This document shows positions 40,054-49,179 of a stretch of 64,000 nucleotides of DNA, piece by piece. Location of the stretch: positions 62,001-126,000 of the forward strand of contig NZ_BNAU01000003.1 in the NCBI RefSeq assembly GCF_014653945.1, read 5' to 3'. The position numbers and the translations under genes are program-made. The notes beneath the pieces are model-generated. The model was not told where the DNA came from. It saw nothing but the letters and a program-made list of their open reading frames with translations, and made no database searches. Position 1 is the first letter of the stretch; every line of letters starts with the position of its first letter. Source of the DNA: Amycolatopsis deserti (GTDB lineage Bacteria; Actinomycetota; Actinomycetes; Mycobacteriales; Pseudonocardiaceae).

Positions 40054-41493
40054 GTGCCCGAACGGTTGTTCCCGGCCCTGGCGGAACCGCCCGAGAAGGA
40101 GGCCCTGCGCTTCGGCGAGGTCTCGATCGACTACGCGGAACTGGCGGCGATCGCCGGTTCACTCGCCCGGGAGATCCGCGCCCAGTCACCCACGCGGGTG
40201 GCGGTGTGGGCGACGCCGACCATCCACACGAGCGTCGCCGTGGTCGCGGCGCTGCTCGCGGGCGTCCCGGCGGTTCCGGTCAACCCGAAGATCGGCGAAC
40301 GCGAACTCGACCACATCGTCGACGACAGCGCGCCCTCGCTCGTGCTTCACGAGCCGGGCGCGAAACTGCCGGAGCGGCTGGCGAACCTGCCGCGCCAGCA
40401 GGTCGCGCTGATCGGCAGCCCCGGTGACCTGCCCGAAGAGCCGGGCGACGAGGCTCCCGCGCTGATCGTCTACACCTCGGGCACCACCGGCCCGCCGAAG
40501 GGCGTGGTCCTGCCTCGGCGCGCCATCTCCAGCACGCTCGACGCGCTGGAGGACGCCTGGCAGTGGACGTCGGAGGACGTGCTCGTGCACGCGCTGCCGC
40601 TGTTCCACGTGCACGGCCTGATCCTCGGGATCCTCGGCCCGCTGCGCCGCGGCGGCACCGTGCACCACACCGGCAAGTTCGCCACCGACGTCATCGCGCG
40701 GGAGCTGGCGACCGAGGCGACGATGATGTTCGGCGTGCCGACGATGTACCACCGCATCGCGGAGGAGGTGGGCGGCAACCCCGAGCTGGCGAAGGCTCTG
40801 AGCGGGGCGCGCCTGCTGGTGTCGGGGTCGGCGGCGCTGCCGGTGCACGACCACGAGCGCATCCGGGCGGCCACCGGGCAGCGGGTCGTGGAGCGCTACG
40901 GCATGAGTGAGACGCTGATGAACACCAGCGTCCGCGCCGACGGCGAGCGCAAGCCCGGCACGGTCGGCGTGCCGCTGCGCGGGGTCGAGGTGCGGCTGGT
41001 CGACGAGTCGGGCGCGGTCATCGAGTCCAGCGACGGCGAGACGGTCGGCGAGATCCAGGTGCGCGGGCCGAACCTGTTCACCGAGTACCTCAACCGCCCG
41101 GACGCGACCGCGGAGGTGTTCGACGCCGGTTGGTTCCGCACCGGTGACATGGCGACCCGCGACGCGGACGGCTACTACCGGATCGTCGGGCGCAAGGCCA
41201 CCGACCTGATCAAGAGCGGCGGCTACAAGATCGGCGCGGGCGAGATCGAGAACGCGCTGTTGGAGCACCCGGGCGTGGCCGAGGCCGCGGTGACCGGCGA
41301 GCCGGACCCGGACCTCGGGGAGCGGATCGTGGCGTGGATCGTGCCCGCCGGGGAGCCGCCGGCGGAGCAGGAGCTGGCCGACCACGTGGCGCGGTTGCTG
41401 TCGCCGCACAAGCGGCCGCGGGTCGTGCGGTTCCTGGACGCGTTGCCGCGCAACGACATGGGCAAGGTCATGAAGCGGGCGCTGAATGCGTGA
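40054..41493 (+). CDS. matB: Malonyl-CoA synthetase MatB
   Basis: A 479-aa ANL-superfamily ligase that activates malonate (or methylmalonate) with ATP and CoA. It shows the AMP-binding loop IVYTSGTTGPPKGVVLP, the A5 motif ERYGMSETLMNTSVRADGE, the hinge GRKATDLIKSGGYKIGAGEI and the terminal catalytic Lys in GKVMKRALN. The sequence closely follows Streptomyces coelicolor MatB. It can feed malonyl-CoA into polyketide and fatty-acid synthesis. The ATG start is clear with GAGGAG upstream, and it overlaps the carboxyltransferase gene by eight bases. Confidence 0.96.
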   Translation: MPERLFPALAEPPEKEALRFGEVSIDYAELAAIAGSLAREIRAQSPTRVAVWATPTIHTSVAVVAALLAGVPAVPVNPKIGERELDHIVDDSAPSLVLHEPGAKLPERLANLPRQQVALIGSPGDLPEEPGDEAPALIVYTSGTTGPPKGVVLPRRAISSTLDALEDAWQWTSEDVLVHALPLFHVHGLILGILGPLRRGGTVHHTGKFATDVIARELATEATMMFGVPTMYHRIAEEVGGNPELAKALSGARLLVSGSAALPVHDHERIRAATGQRVVERYGMSETLMNTSVRADGERKPGTVGVPLRGVEVRLVDESGAVIESSDGETVGEIQVRGPNLFTEYLNRPDATAEVFDAGWFRTGDMATRDADGYYRIVGRKATDLIKSGGYKIGAGEIENALLEHPGVAEAAVTGEPDPDLGERIVAWIVPAGEPPAEQELADHVARLLSPHKRPRVVRFLDALPRNDMGKVMKRALNA

Positions 41494-42808
41494 GAGTGCC
41501 CGCTCGGTGATCGGCTCGGTGTGTTCCGGGTTCACCGAGTTGCCCGTGCCGGAGCCCGAGGAGTCCGGTGTGGACGGTCCGATCGGTTGGCCCGGCTACG
41601 ACTCCGCGCGTGCGCGGGCCGCCGAGCGCACCGGCGAGTCGGAGTCGGTGGTGTGCGGGGTCGGCAAGTTCGGCGGCACCGAGGCGACCGTGATCGCGTG
41701 GGAGTTCGGGTTCCTCGGCGGTTCGCTCGGGCGGCGCACGGGTGACCGGATCGAGGCGGCGTTCGAGCGGGCGCGGGAGCTGGGCACGCCGGTCGTGTCG
41801 ATGATCGCGACCGGCGGCAGCCGGATGCAGGAGGGCATGGCGGCGCTGTCCCAGCTGCAGCGGATCGCGCGGCAGGCGGCGTTGACGCGGGCCGCCGGGT
41901 TGCCGCAGGTCGCGGTCGTGCGGGACCCGACGACCGGCGGCGGGTGGGCCACGCTCGGCGCCGGTTCGGACGTGACGCTGGCGCTGCCGGGGGCGCAGGT
42001 CGGGTTCGCCGGGTCGCGGGTGCGGCCGTCGGGCGACGCTTCGGCGTACACCGCGGAGGCGCAGCTGGCGTCGGGGCACGTGGACCAGATCGTGCCGGCG
42101 GCGGAGCTGGGTGAGCGGCTGGGCCGGTGGTTGTCGTTGCTCACCGGTGCGGACGGGCGGCCCGCGCCGCCGCCCTCGGCGCTGGGTGCGGTCGAGTTGC
42201 CCCCGGACGGCTGGTCGGCGGTGCGGGCGGCCCGGGCTCCTTCGCGTCCGCGCGCGGAGTCCTATTTGGACGGCTACTTCGACTGGCGGGAGGACATCAG
42301 CGGCGATCGCTGCGGTGGGGTGGATCCCGGCGTGCGGTGCGGGTTTGGGATGCGCTCGGGTGTGACGGTCGCCTACGCGGCGCAGTGCGGGACGGCGACG
42401 CTGCCGTCGGGTTTCCGCACGGCGGCGCGGCTGATCCGGTTGGCGGACCGGCTGGGGATCCCGGTGCTGACGCTGGTGGACACCCCCGGCGCGGCGAACG
42501 ACGCGGCAGCGGAGCGGGCGGGCGCGGGCGCGGCGATCGCGGAGGTGTTCGCGGCGGTGGCCGGGGCGCGCGTGCCGGTGACGACGCTGGTGATCGGCGA
42601 GGGCGGCTCCGGGGGCGCGCTGGCGTTCGCCCACCCGGAGCGGACGTGGGTGACGCCGGACAGTTTCTTTTCGGTGACGTCCCCGGAGGCGGCGGCGTCG
42701 ATCCTGAAGCGCGCGCCCTCGGAGGTCCCGGAGACAGCCAACCAGCTGCGGTTGCGGCCGCAGGACCTGGTGGAGCTGGGCATCGCGCGGGGGATAGTGA
42801 GCCGCTGA
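41486..42808 (+). CDS. Fused carboxyltransferase (AccD/AccA-like) of the malonate cassette
   Basis: A 440-aa protein with two crotonase-fold carboxyltransferase halves: residues 1-205 (beta-like; MIATGGSRMQEGMAALSQLQ and VVRDPTTGGGWATLGAGSDV) and 240-440 (alpha-like; LVDTPGAANDAAAERAGAGA and IGEGGSGGALAFAHPERTW). The AccD zinc finger is absent, and no biotin carboxylase or biotin carrier gene is nearby. It overlaps matB by eight bases. It may move the carboxyl group of malonyl-CoA in either direction using a carrier encoded elsewhere, or substitute for the MatA decarboxylase of rhizobial mat operons. A similar gene sits beside matB in Streptomyces. Confidence 0.88.
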   Translation: MRESARSVIGSVCSGFTELPVPEPEESGVDGPIGWPGYDSARARAAERTGESESVVCGVGKFGGTEATVIAWEFGFLGGSLGRRTGDRIEAAFERARELGTPVVSMIATGGSRMQEGMAALSQLQRIARQAALTRAAGLPQVAVVRDPTTGGGWATLGAGSDVTLALPGAQVGFAGSRVRPSGDASAYTAEAQLASGHVDQIVPAAELGERLGRWLSLLTGADGRPAPPPSALGAVELPPDGWSAVRAARAPSRPRAESYLDGYFDWREDISGDRCGGVDPGVRCGFGMRSGVTVAYAAQCGTATLPSGFRTAARLIRLADRLGIPVLTLVDTPGAANDAAAERAGAGAAIAEVFAAVAGARVPVTTLVIGEGGSGGALAFAHPERTWVTPDSFFSVTSPEAAASILKRAPSEVPETANQLRLRPQDLVELGIARGIVSR

Positions 42809-43251
42809 GCCGGCGCCGTGCGGCTCGCGGCGGCGGCCTCATGGCTGTGACGGCGGGCGCGCCACCGGAGTTCGCGCGGTGCGCCCGCGGCCGCGGGGGC
42901 GGGTGCGCGTGCCCACGGCGCGGGCTCGCATCCGCAGACGGCTCAGACGCGGCGCGCTCGAGGCGCAGGAGAGCACCCGGAGACGGTCCGTCCGCAGGCA
43001 GGCTCGCGCTGACGGCGCGGGCGCTGCCAGAGGCGATTCGCCTGCGGTCGGCTCGTGGCCGCAGGCGCGGCGCGCCACCGGAGGCGATTCGCGCGCCGTG
43101 CGCGCGGGGCGCCCCGCCGGAGGCGGTTCGCGCTCGGTCGGCACCCGGCCATTGGTCCTCACGCCCGGGAACATCCGAGCCCGCCGGCGGAACCCGCCGT
43201 GAACGTGGCACCCGTCCCGGGAGCTTGGCGTGAGCGGCGCTTGCGTGCGCG
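42809..43251. other. 443-bp gene-free region with degenerate direct repeats
   Basis: No convincing gene is present. A unit of the type GCGCGCCACCGGAGGCGATTCGCGC recurs at 42857-42879, 43021-43046, 43070-43096 and 43109-43137 with substitutions. The frames across it give Arg/Ala/Gly-rich low-complexity peptides without recognisable domains. It separates the malonate operon from the convergent MDR dehydrogenase gene. Confidence 0.6.
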
Positions 43252-44253
43252 TCAGGGGTGCAGCAGGACCTTGCCGGCGTCGGCGGCGGGGTCTTCCAGC
43301 ACGCGCATCGCGCGGTCGGCCTCTTCGAGCGGGAACTCGTGCGTGATCAGTGGCGCCGGGTCCAGGACGCCGGTCGCGAAGGCCCGCACCGCGTGGGTCC
43401 ACGCCCGCGACGGGGCGCCGAACACCGTGTGCACCGTCACCGCCGCCGTCACCAGGTCCGCGGGCGCGATCGGCTCCGTCTCGTGCCCCGCCAAGCCCGT
43501 CAGCACCACCCGGCCGCCGCGGCGGCACATCCGCACCGCCAGCGCACCCGTGCCGGGCGCACCCGCCGCCTCCACCACCACGTCGAACCCGCCCGGCGCC
43601 GCACCCGGGCTGCAGAAATCCGTCGCCCCGCAGCGGGACGCCAACGCAGCCCGGGACGCCCGCGGGTCCACCACCAGCAGTTCCGCCGGCCCGCTCGCCG
43701 CCAGCAGCTGGGTCGCCAGCAGCCCGAGCGTCCCGCCGCCGATCACCCCCACCCGCTCACCCGGCACGACCGCCGCGAGCAGCGTCGCCGCCGCCATGCA
43801 CGCCGCCGGCTCCAGCAACGCGGCCGCGCGCAGATCAGCTCCGTCGGGCAGGACGTGCAACAACCGCGCGGGCAGCCGCAGCTCGTCGGCCCACGCGCCG
43901 GGCTGGGTGAAGCCCGTTTCGTCGTACTCGGCGGTGCACAGGGTCGTGTCCCCGCGCCGGCACGGGGCGCACCGGCCGCAGTTGCGGAACCCCTCGCCCA
44001 CCACCGGCTTGCCCAGCAGCTCCGGATCCGTGCCCGGCCCCAGCTCGACGACCGTCCCGGACCATTCGTGCCCCGGCACCACCGGGTACCGCACGAACCC
44101 CTCGGGCCGCGTCCCCGCCAGCACCTCGCGGTCCGACCCGCAGATCCCCGCCCACTCGACACGCACGACGACCTCGCCGTGGCCGGGATCCTCCGGCTCG
44201 GCCCGCACCACGCTCAGCTTGCCCGGGCCCTCGACGACGACCGCGCGGCCCAT
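43252..44253 (-). CDS. Zinc-dependent MDR alcohol dehydrogenase-like protein
   Basis: A 333-aa enzyme. Catalytic-zinc residues lie in WAGICGSDREVLAG and VVPGHEWSGTVVE; the structural zinc cluster is CGRCAPCRRGDTTLC; the coenzyme motif is VGVIGGGTLGLLATQLLAAS. It belongs to the threonine/sorbitol/glutathione-dependent dehydrogenase branch, substrate unknown. The ATG (44251-44253) shares its A with the tsaE stop (TGATG), so it is the last gene of the alr-hydrolase-tsaE operon. This gene is not part of the usual alr-tsaE neighbourhood and was probably acquired there. Confidence 0.93.
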   Translation of the reverse strand: MGRAVVVEGPGKLSVVRAEPEDPGHGEVVVRVEWAGICGSDREVLAGTRPEGFVRYPVVPGHEWSGTVVELGPGTDPELLGKPVVGEGFRNCGRCAPCRRGDTTLCTAEYDETGFTQPGAWADELRLPARLLHVLPDGADLRAAALLEPAACMAAATLLAAVVPGERVGVIGGGTLGLLATQLLAASGPAELLVVDPRASRAALASRCGATDFCSPGAAPGGFDVVVEAAGAPGTGALAVRMCRRGGRVVLTGLAGHETEPIAPADLVTAAVTVHTVFGAPSRAWTHAVRAFATGVLDPAPLITHEFPLEEADRAMRVLEDPAADAGKVLLHP

Positions 44254-44711
44254 CAGCCCACCAGCTCGGGAACCCGCTCGACCCACGAGCCGTGCGGCTC
44301 CAGGGTCAGTTCCCGCACGTCGTCGGGCCTGCGGTGGAGCCGGACCACCAGGTGGTCGGCCGACAGCCGCTCCGCCGAACCCTCGCCCCACTCGACGACG
44401 ACCGCCGCGGACTCCAGGTCGGTGTCCAGGTCCAGGTCGTCGAGCTGCGTCAGGTCGCCGCCGAGCCGGTAGGCGTCCACGTGCACCAGCGCCACACCCC
44501 GCTCCCCCGCCGGGTGCACCCGCGCCAGCACGAACGTCGGCGAGCTGACCCGCCCGGACACCCCGAGCCCGGCCGCGATCCCGCGCGTCAGCACGGTCTT
44601 GCCCGCGCCGAGCGGCCCGGCGAGCAGGACGACGTCGCCGGCCCGCAGCATGCGGCCGAGAGACTCGCCGAACGCAACCGTGTCCTCGGCCGTCGGCAAC
44701 TCGATGCTCAT
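44253..44711 (-). CDS. tsaE: tRNA t6A biosynthesis ATPase TsaE
   Basis: A 152-aa P-loop protein with Walker A GPLGAGKTVLTRGIAAGLGV, SSPTFVLARVHP, the Asp of HVDAYRLGG and EWGEGSAERL. TsaE hydrolyses ATP to reset the TsaB-TsaD complex during t6A synthesis. The ATG overlaps the hydrolase stop as ATGA, and its own stop is shared with the next dehydrogenase start. It is separated from tsaB-rimI-tsaD by the malonate cassette. Confidence 0.96.
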   Translation of the reverse strand: MSIELPTAEDTVAFGESLGRMLRAGDVVLLAGPLGAGKTVLTRGIAAGLGVSGRVSSPTFVLARVHPAGERGVALVHVDAYRLGGDLTQLDDLDLDTDLESAAVVVEWGEGSAERLSADHLVVRLHRRPDDVRELTLEPHGSWVERVPELVG

Positions 44712-45805
44712 TGGTTCAACCACCGCCACATCCGGCGCGGGCGGGACTCGTCGGTCACGCCGGCACATCGCTGTACCAGGTCGATGAGGTGGCTGTTGAC
44801 CACCTCGGGCTGCTCGAGCTGCACCATGTGCCCGGCGCCGCGCACCCGCACCAGCTCGGCGTCGGGCAGCTCGGCCGCGATGCGCTCGGCGTGCGAGTAC
44901 GGCGTGAACCGGTCGGTGTCGGCGCCGATCACCAGCACGTGCGCGTGCTTCAGGCCGGCCAGCGCGGCGTACCGGTTGTGGCTGCCGAGCGTGTCGACGA
45001 ACCCGACCAGCTCCTTCACCGACGTCACGGCCAGCATTTCGAGCATGAAGTCGACCACGCGCGGATCGACGTCGCGGGACCCGAACGCGAGCAACCGCAC
45101 CGCCTGCCGCGTCAGCTGCCCGCCCGCGGCCCGCACGAACTCGACCAGCCCAGGCTGCCACCCGGCGAGCTCACCGACGCCGCGGGTGAGCGGGTTGTAC
45201 TTGGACAGCAGTCCGCGCGGCAGGCCCTTGCGGCCGACCTCGCCCGCCGCGGTCGCGATGAACGCGACCCCGCAGATGCGGTCGGCGAACAGGTCCGGGT
45301 TCTGCTGGGCCAGCTCCATGATCACCATGCCGCCCATGGAGTGACCCATGAGCACGATCGGCCCCTCCGGCGCGACCGCGCGCAGCACCGCGTCCAGGTC
45401 GCGGGCCAGCTGCTCGATCGTGCTGGCCTTCTCGCTCGCCGGGCCGGACGTGCCGTGCCCGCGGTGGTCGTAGTAGACCTGCCGGACGCGCGGCAGCGTG
45501 AGCGAGGCCAGGTCGCGGCGCTGGAAGTGCCAGCTCAACTGGGACAACGCGAACCCGTGCACGCCGACCACGGTCAGCTCGGGTTCGCCGCCGTCGGCCG
45601 GGTCGATCTCGGACACCGACAGCGGGGTGCCGTCGTCGGCGGCGACGGTGGAGGTGCGGTCCGGGTCGAGGGTGCCCAGTGGCGTGGCGGCGAGGTGGTC
45701 GCGCTGGCGCTGCTGCTGGGCGGTCACCGCGATGGTGGCCGCCGCGGTGCCGGTGACCAGCGCGACGGCACCGCCGAGCACGGTGAGCATCCGGCGGGAC
45801 GCCAT
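44708..45805 (-). CDS. Membrane-anchored or exported alpha/beta hydrolase
   Basis: A 365-aa protein with an N-terminal hydrophobic segment (MLTVLGGAVALVTGTAAATI) that could be a signal anchor, then an alpha/beta hydrolase domain: VVGVHGFALS (oxyanion), YYDHRGHGTSG, nucleophile elbow LMGHSMGGMV, and the catalytic His in VRGAGHMVQLEQPE. It lies between alr and tsaE with TGATG and ATGA couplings; many Pseudonocardiales have such a hydrolase here. The substrate is unknown. Confidence 0.92.
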   Translation of the reverse strand: MASRRMLTVLGGAVALVTGTAAATIAVTAQQQRQRDHLAATPLGTLDPDRTSTVAADDGTPLSVSEIDPADGGEPELTVVGVHGFALSQLSWHFQRRDLASLTLPRVRQVYYDHRGHGTSGPASEKASTIEQLARDLDAVLRAVAPEGPIVLMGHSMGGMVIMELAQQNPDLFADRICGVAFIATAAGEVGRKGLPRGLLSKYNPLTRGVGELAGWQPGLVEFVRAAGGQLTRQAVRLLAFGSRDVDPRVVDFMLEMLAVTSVKELVGFVDTLGSHNRYAALAGLKHAHVLVIGADTDRFTPYSHAERIAAELPDAELVRVRGAGHMVQLEQPEVVNSHLIDLVQRCAGVTDESRPRRMWRWLNQ

Positions 45806-46929
45806 CAGACGTCCTCCCCCAGGTACCGCCGCCGGATCCGCGGCCGGTACATGCCGGTGACGATCTCGTAGTCGATGGTGCCGATCTTGTCGGCCCATTC
45901 GCGAGCGGTCGGCTCGCCGCGCGCGCCGTCGCCGAACAGGACCACCTCGGCGCCCAGCGGCGGCTCGTCGTCGCCGCAGTCCACGACCAGCTGGTCCATG
46001 CACACGCGCCCGGCGACCGGGCGGCGTTTGCCGTGCAGCCACACGTCCATCCGGCCGGACAGCGTGCGCGGCACCCCGTCGGCGTAGCCGGTGGGCACGA
46101 GCGCCAGCGTGGTGTCGCGCTCCGCGGTCCACGTATGTCCATAGGAGACGGATTCGCCCGCGCGGATCCGTTTGGTGAGCACGACCGAGGAGCGGAACGT
46201 CATGACCGGGCGCAGGTCCTCGGGTTCCGGGTTCGGGTTGAGGCCGTAGATCGCGATGCCCGGGCGGACGAGGTCGAAGTGCAGGTCCGGCCGGTTCAGC
46301 GTGGCGGCCGAGTTCGCCAGGTGCCGCAACGGGTTCAGGCCGGCGTCGCGCGCGAGGAGGTAGGCGGCGGCGAAGCGGTCGGCCTGCTGGTCGATCGACG
46401 GGTGGCCGGGCTCGTCGGCGCACGCGAGGTGCGACCAGACCGCGACGACCTCGACGGCCGGCTCCGCCGCCGCCTCCTTGACCAGTGCGGGCCAGTCCGC
46501 GGCGGGGCAGCCGTTGCGGGACAGGCCGGTGTCGATCTTCAGGTGCACGCGGGCTTTCTTGCCGGCGCGTCGGGCGGCTTCGGCGATCCGGGCGAGTTCG
46601 TGACGCGAGCTGGCCGAGAGGTCGATGTCCGCGACGATGCCCGGGGCGAAATCGGTGGTCGGCAGGTCGAGCCAGGTGAGCAGCGGGGCGGTGATGCCGG
46701 CCGCGCGCAGGGTGAGCGCCTCGTCCAGGGAACAGGCCCCGAGCCAGGTCGCGCCCGCCCGCAGCGCGGCCCGCGCGACGGGGACGGCGCCGTGGCCGTA
46801 GCCGTCGGCCTTGACGACCGCCATCGTCGCGGCACCGGAAACCGCCGCCCGGCTCGCGAGCAGGGCGACGTTGTGACGCAGGGCAGCCAGGTCGACGACA
46901 ACCTCGGCACGGGGGGAATCGGGACTCAT
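45805..46929 (-). CDS. alr: Alanine racemase
   Basis: A 374-aa PLP enzyme making D-alanine for peptidoglycan. The PLP Lys is in AVVKADGYGHGAVPVAR, the catalytic Tyr in ESVSYGHTWTA, and further family signatures are LKIDTGLSRNG and GRVCMDQLVVD. The ATG at 46929 (SPDSPRAEVVVDL) is preferred; an ATG at 46947 is possible. It heads the alr-hydrolase-tsaE-MDR operon and lies about 50 bases from the end of the xylulokinase gene. Confidence 0.97.
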   Translation of the reverse strand: MSPDSPRAEVVVDLAALRHNVALLASRAAVSGAATMAVVKADGYGHGAVPVARAALRAGATWLGACSLDEALTLRAAGITAPLLTWLDLPTTDFAPGIVADIDLSASSRHELARIAEAARRAGKKARVHLKIDTGLSRNGCPAADWPALVKEAAAEPAVEVVAVWSHLACADEPGHPSIDQQADRFAAAYLLARDAGLNPLRHLANSAATLNRPDLHFDLVRPGIAIYGLNPNPEPEDLRPVMTFRSSVVLTKRIRAGESVSYGHTWTAERDTTLALVPTGYADGVPRTLSGRMDVWLHGKRRPVAGRVCMDQLVVDCGDDEPPLGAEVVLFGDGARGEPTAREWADKIGTIDYEIVTGMYRPRIRRRYLGEDV

Positions 46930-46978
46930 CGGGGCCCATTTTCCCACGTCCGGGGTACCGGGTGGGGACCGCGCCCCC

Positions 46979-48391
46979 TCACGCCCCCTGCATCGGCACG
47001 TTGTGCACCAGCTGCCGCACCGCGAGGTGGCGTCCCCGGATCTCGTCCCCGGCCTCGGGCGAGGACGGCTGCTCGAGCGTCACCTGCGCCTTCGCCTCCC
47101 AGGCCGGCGGCTCGGCGCCACCGGCGAGTGCCCACGCCGCCTGGCGCGCCGCGCCCAGGGCGACGTGCTCCGCCGGCTCCGGCACCACCACCGGCACCCC
47201 GAACACGACCGGCGCGATCGCCCGCACCGCCTCGGACTGGGCCGCGCCGCCGATCAGCAGCACCCGCCGCGCGGACAGGCCCTGCGCCGCCACCGCGTCC
47301 AGCCCCGCCGAGAGCCCGCACAGCATGCCCTCGACCGCGGCCCGCGCCACGTTTTCCGGCGTCATGTTGCCCCGGCGCAGCCCGTGCAGCGAACCGGCCG
47401 CCGTGGGCAGGTTCGGGGTGCGCTCGCCGTCCAGGTACGGCAACAGGGTCAGCCCCTCCGCACCCGGCGGGGCCGACAACGCCAGCCGGTCGAGCCCGGC
47501 CAGGTCGGTGCCCAGCATCCCGGCCGTCGCGGTCAGCACGCGTGCCGCGTTGAGCGTGCACGCCAACGGCAGGAACCGCCCGGTCGCGTCGGCGAACCCG
47601 GCGACCAGGCCGGTGGCGTCCGCGGCCGCCGTCTCGGACACGCCGAACACCGTCCCGCTCGTGCCCAGCGACACCACGACGTCGCCCTCGCCGAGGCCCA
47701 GCGCCAGCGCCGCGGCCATGTTGTCGCCCGTGCCGGCCGACACCAGCACCCCGTCCGGCGTCCGCCCGGCCGCCTCCGCCGGGCCCAGCACCCGCGGCAG
47801 CTCCGGGTCCCGGCCGCCGAACGCGTGCTTGAGGATGTCCCGCCGGTACACACCGTCCGCCGGCGAGAAGTACCCCGTGCCGGACGCGTCACCGCGGTCG
47901 GTCACCGGCTCGCCCCCGGTCAGCCGCCAGGTCAGCCAGTCGTGCGGCAGCACCACCCGCGCCACGCGGTCGGCCAGCTCGGGCTCGTGCTCGGCCAGCC
48001 ACCGCAGCTTGGTCACCGTGAAGCTGGCGACCGGCACCGAGCCGACCGCCTCCGTCCACGCCGCCGGGCCGCCCAGCTCGCGCACCAGGTCCTCGGCCGC
48101 CTGGCCGGACCGCGTGTCGTTCCACAACAGCGCCGGCCGCACGACCTCGCCGTCCTCGTCGAGGGTCACCATGCCGTGCTGCTGACCGCCGACGCCCAGC
48201 GCCCGCACGCCGTCCAGCAACCCGTCGCTCGCCTCGGTGAAGGCCCGCCACCACTCGCGCGGGTCCACCTCGGTCGCGTCCGGGTGCGCGGCGCGGCCGG
48301 TGCGCACCACGGCGCCGGTCTCGGCGTCGCAGACGACGATCTTCGTGGACTGCGTGGAGGAGTCGACCCCGGCCACCAGCTTGTCCGTCAT
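46979..48391 (-). CDS. xylB: Xylulokinase, FGGY family
   Basis: A 470-aa carbohydrate kinase with the N-terminal phosphate loop [19 protein letters not shown], the substrate loop [43 protein letters not shown] and [12 protein letters not shown]. Length and motifs fit D-xylulokinase. It overlaps the DeoR regulator by four bases and completes a polyol pathway: import, oxidation of the polyol to a ketose such as D-xylulose, then phosphorylation into the pentose-phosphate pathway. A related ketose kinase is the main alternative. Confidence 0.93.
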   Translation of the reverse strand: MTDKLVAGVDSSTQSTKIVVCDAETGAVVRTGRAAHPDATEVDPREWWRAFTEASDGLLDGVRALGVGGQQHGMVTLDEDGEVVRPALLWNDTRSGQAAEDLVRELGGPAAWTEAVGSVPVASFTVTKLRWLAEHEPELADRVARVVLPHDWLTWRLTGGEPVTDRGDASGTGYFSPADGVYRRDILKHAFGGRDPELPRVLGPAEAAGRTPDGVLVSAGTGDNMAAALALGLGEGDVVVSLGTSGTVFGVSETAAADATGLVAGFADATGRFLPLACTLNAARVLTATAGMLGTDLAGLDRLALSAPPGAEGLTLLPYLDGERTPNLPTAAGSLHGLRRGNMTPENVARAAVEGMLCGLSAGLDAVAAQGLSARRVLLIGGAAQSEAVRAIAPVVFGVPVVVPEPAEHVALGAARQAAWALAGGAEPPAWEAKAQVTLEQPSSPEAGDEIRGRHLAVRQLVHNVPMQGA

Positions 48392-49179
48392 GCTTCCTCC
48401 CGGAGTTGCGCCACCAGCACTTCCACGCCGAGCGCCCGCATCGCGGCGATCTCCTCGGCGGGCGTCTCGTCGTCGGTGATCACCACGTCGTAGGCGCCGA
48501 CGTCACCGTAGTCGTAGGTCGCGGTGCGGCCGAACTTCGAATGGTCGACCACCAGCACGTTCCGGTTCGACGCGGCCAGCGCGGCCGTCTTGAGGTCCGC
48601 GTAGTCGCGCACCGGGTGGTAGAGCCGCCCGCCGGCCACCGCGGTCGCGGAGACGAACCCGACGTCGGCCCGCATCCGGCCGAGCGCGGCGACCGTGTCC
48701 GGGCCGCTGCACGAGTCGAACTCGGTGTAGCGGCCGCCGAGCAGCAGCACCTCGACGCCCTCGGCCTCGCCGAGGATCCGGGCCTCCTCCAGCGAGTTGG
48801 TGATCACCACCAGCCGTCCCAGCTCCGGGAACCGGCGGACCAGCGGGAACAGGGTCGTCGAGTCGTCGACGAACACCGTCTGCCCCGCGCTGACCTGCTC
48901 GAACGCCAGCGCCGACAACGCTTCCTTCACCGGCAGGTTGAGGTTCTCCCGGAAGCGCTTCGCCGTCTCCATGGTCAGCGCCGGGTACGCCGCGACCTTG
49001 CCGCGCAGCTTGCGCAGCAGCCGCCGCTCGGCGAGGTCGTCGAGGTCGCGGTGCATCGTCATCAGGCTGACCCCGAACTGCTCGGTCAGCTGGTCGATGC
49101 GCACCTCACCGCAGTCGATCACGTGCCGCAGGACCTCCTGGCGGCGCTGCTCGACCTCGGCGTCGGACGGCCTAGGCAC
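48388..49179 (-). CDS. DeoR-family regulator of the polyol operon
   Basis: A 263-aa regulator. The DeoR HTH is [39 protein letters not shown]; the sugar-phosphate-binding domain contains [28 protein letters not shown] and [15 protein letters not shown]. It starts with GTG inside the 3' end of the dehydrogenase gene (eight-base overlap) and itself overlaps xylB by four bases. Being embedded in the operon suggests autoregulation with a phosphorylated pentose or polyol as inducer. Confidence 0.95.
   Translation of the reverse strand: MPRPSDAEVEQRRQEVLRHVIDCGEVRIDQLTEQFGVSLMTMHRDLDDLAERRLLRKLRGKVAAYPALTMETAKRFRENLNLPVKEALSALAFEQVSAGQTVFVDDSTTLFPLVRRFPELGRLVVITNSLEEARILGEAEGVEVLLLGGRYTEFDSCSGPDTVAALGRMRADVGFVSATAVAGGRLYHPVRDYADLKTAALAASNRNVLVVDHSKFGRTATYDYGDVGAYDVVITDDETPAEEIAAMRALGVEVLVAQLREEA

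Noticed and set aside
42127-43233. Arg/Gly-rich open frames running past the carboxyltransferase gene
   Set aside because: They are shadows of the carboxyltransferase and of the degenerate repeat region, with no recognisable domain.
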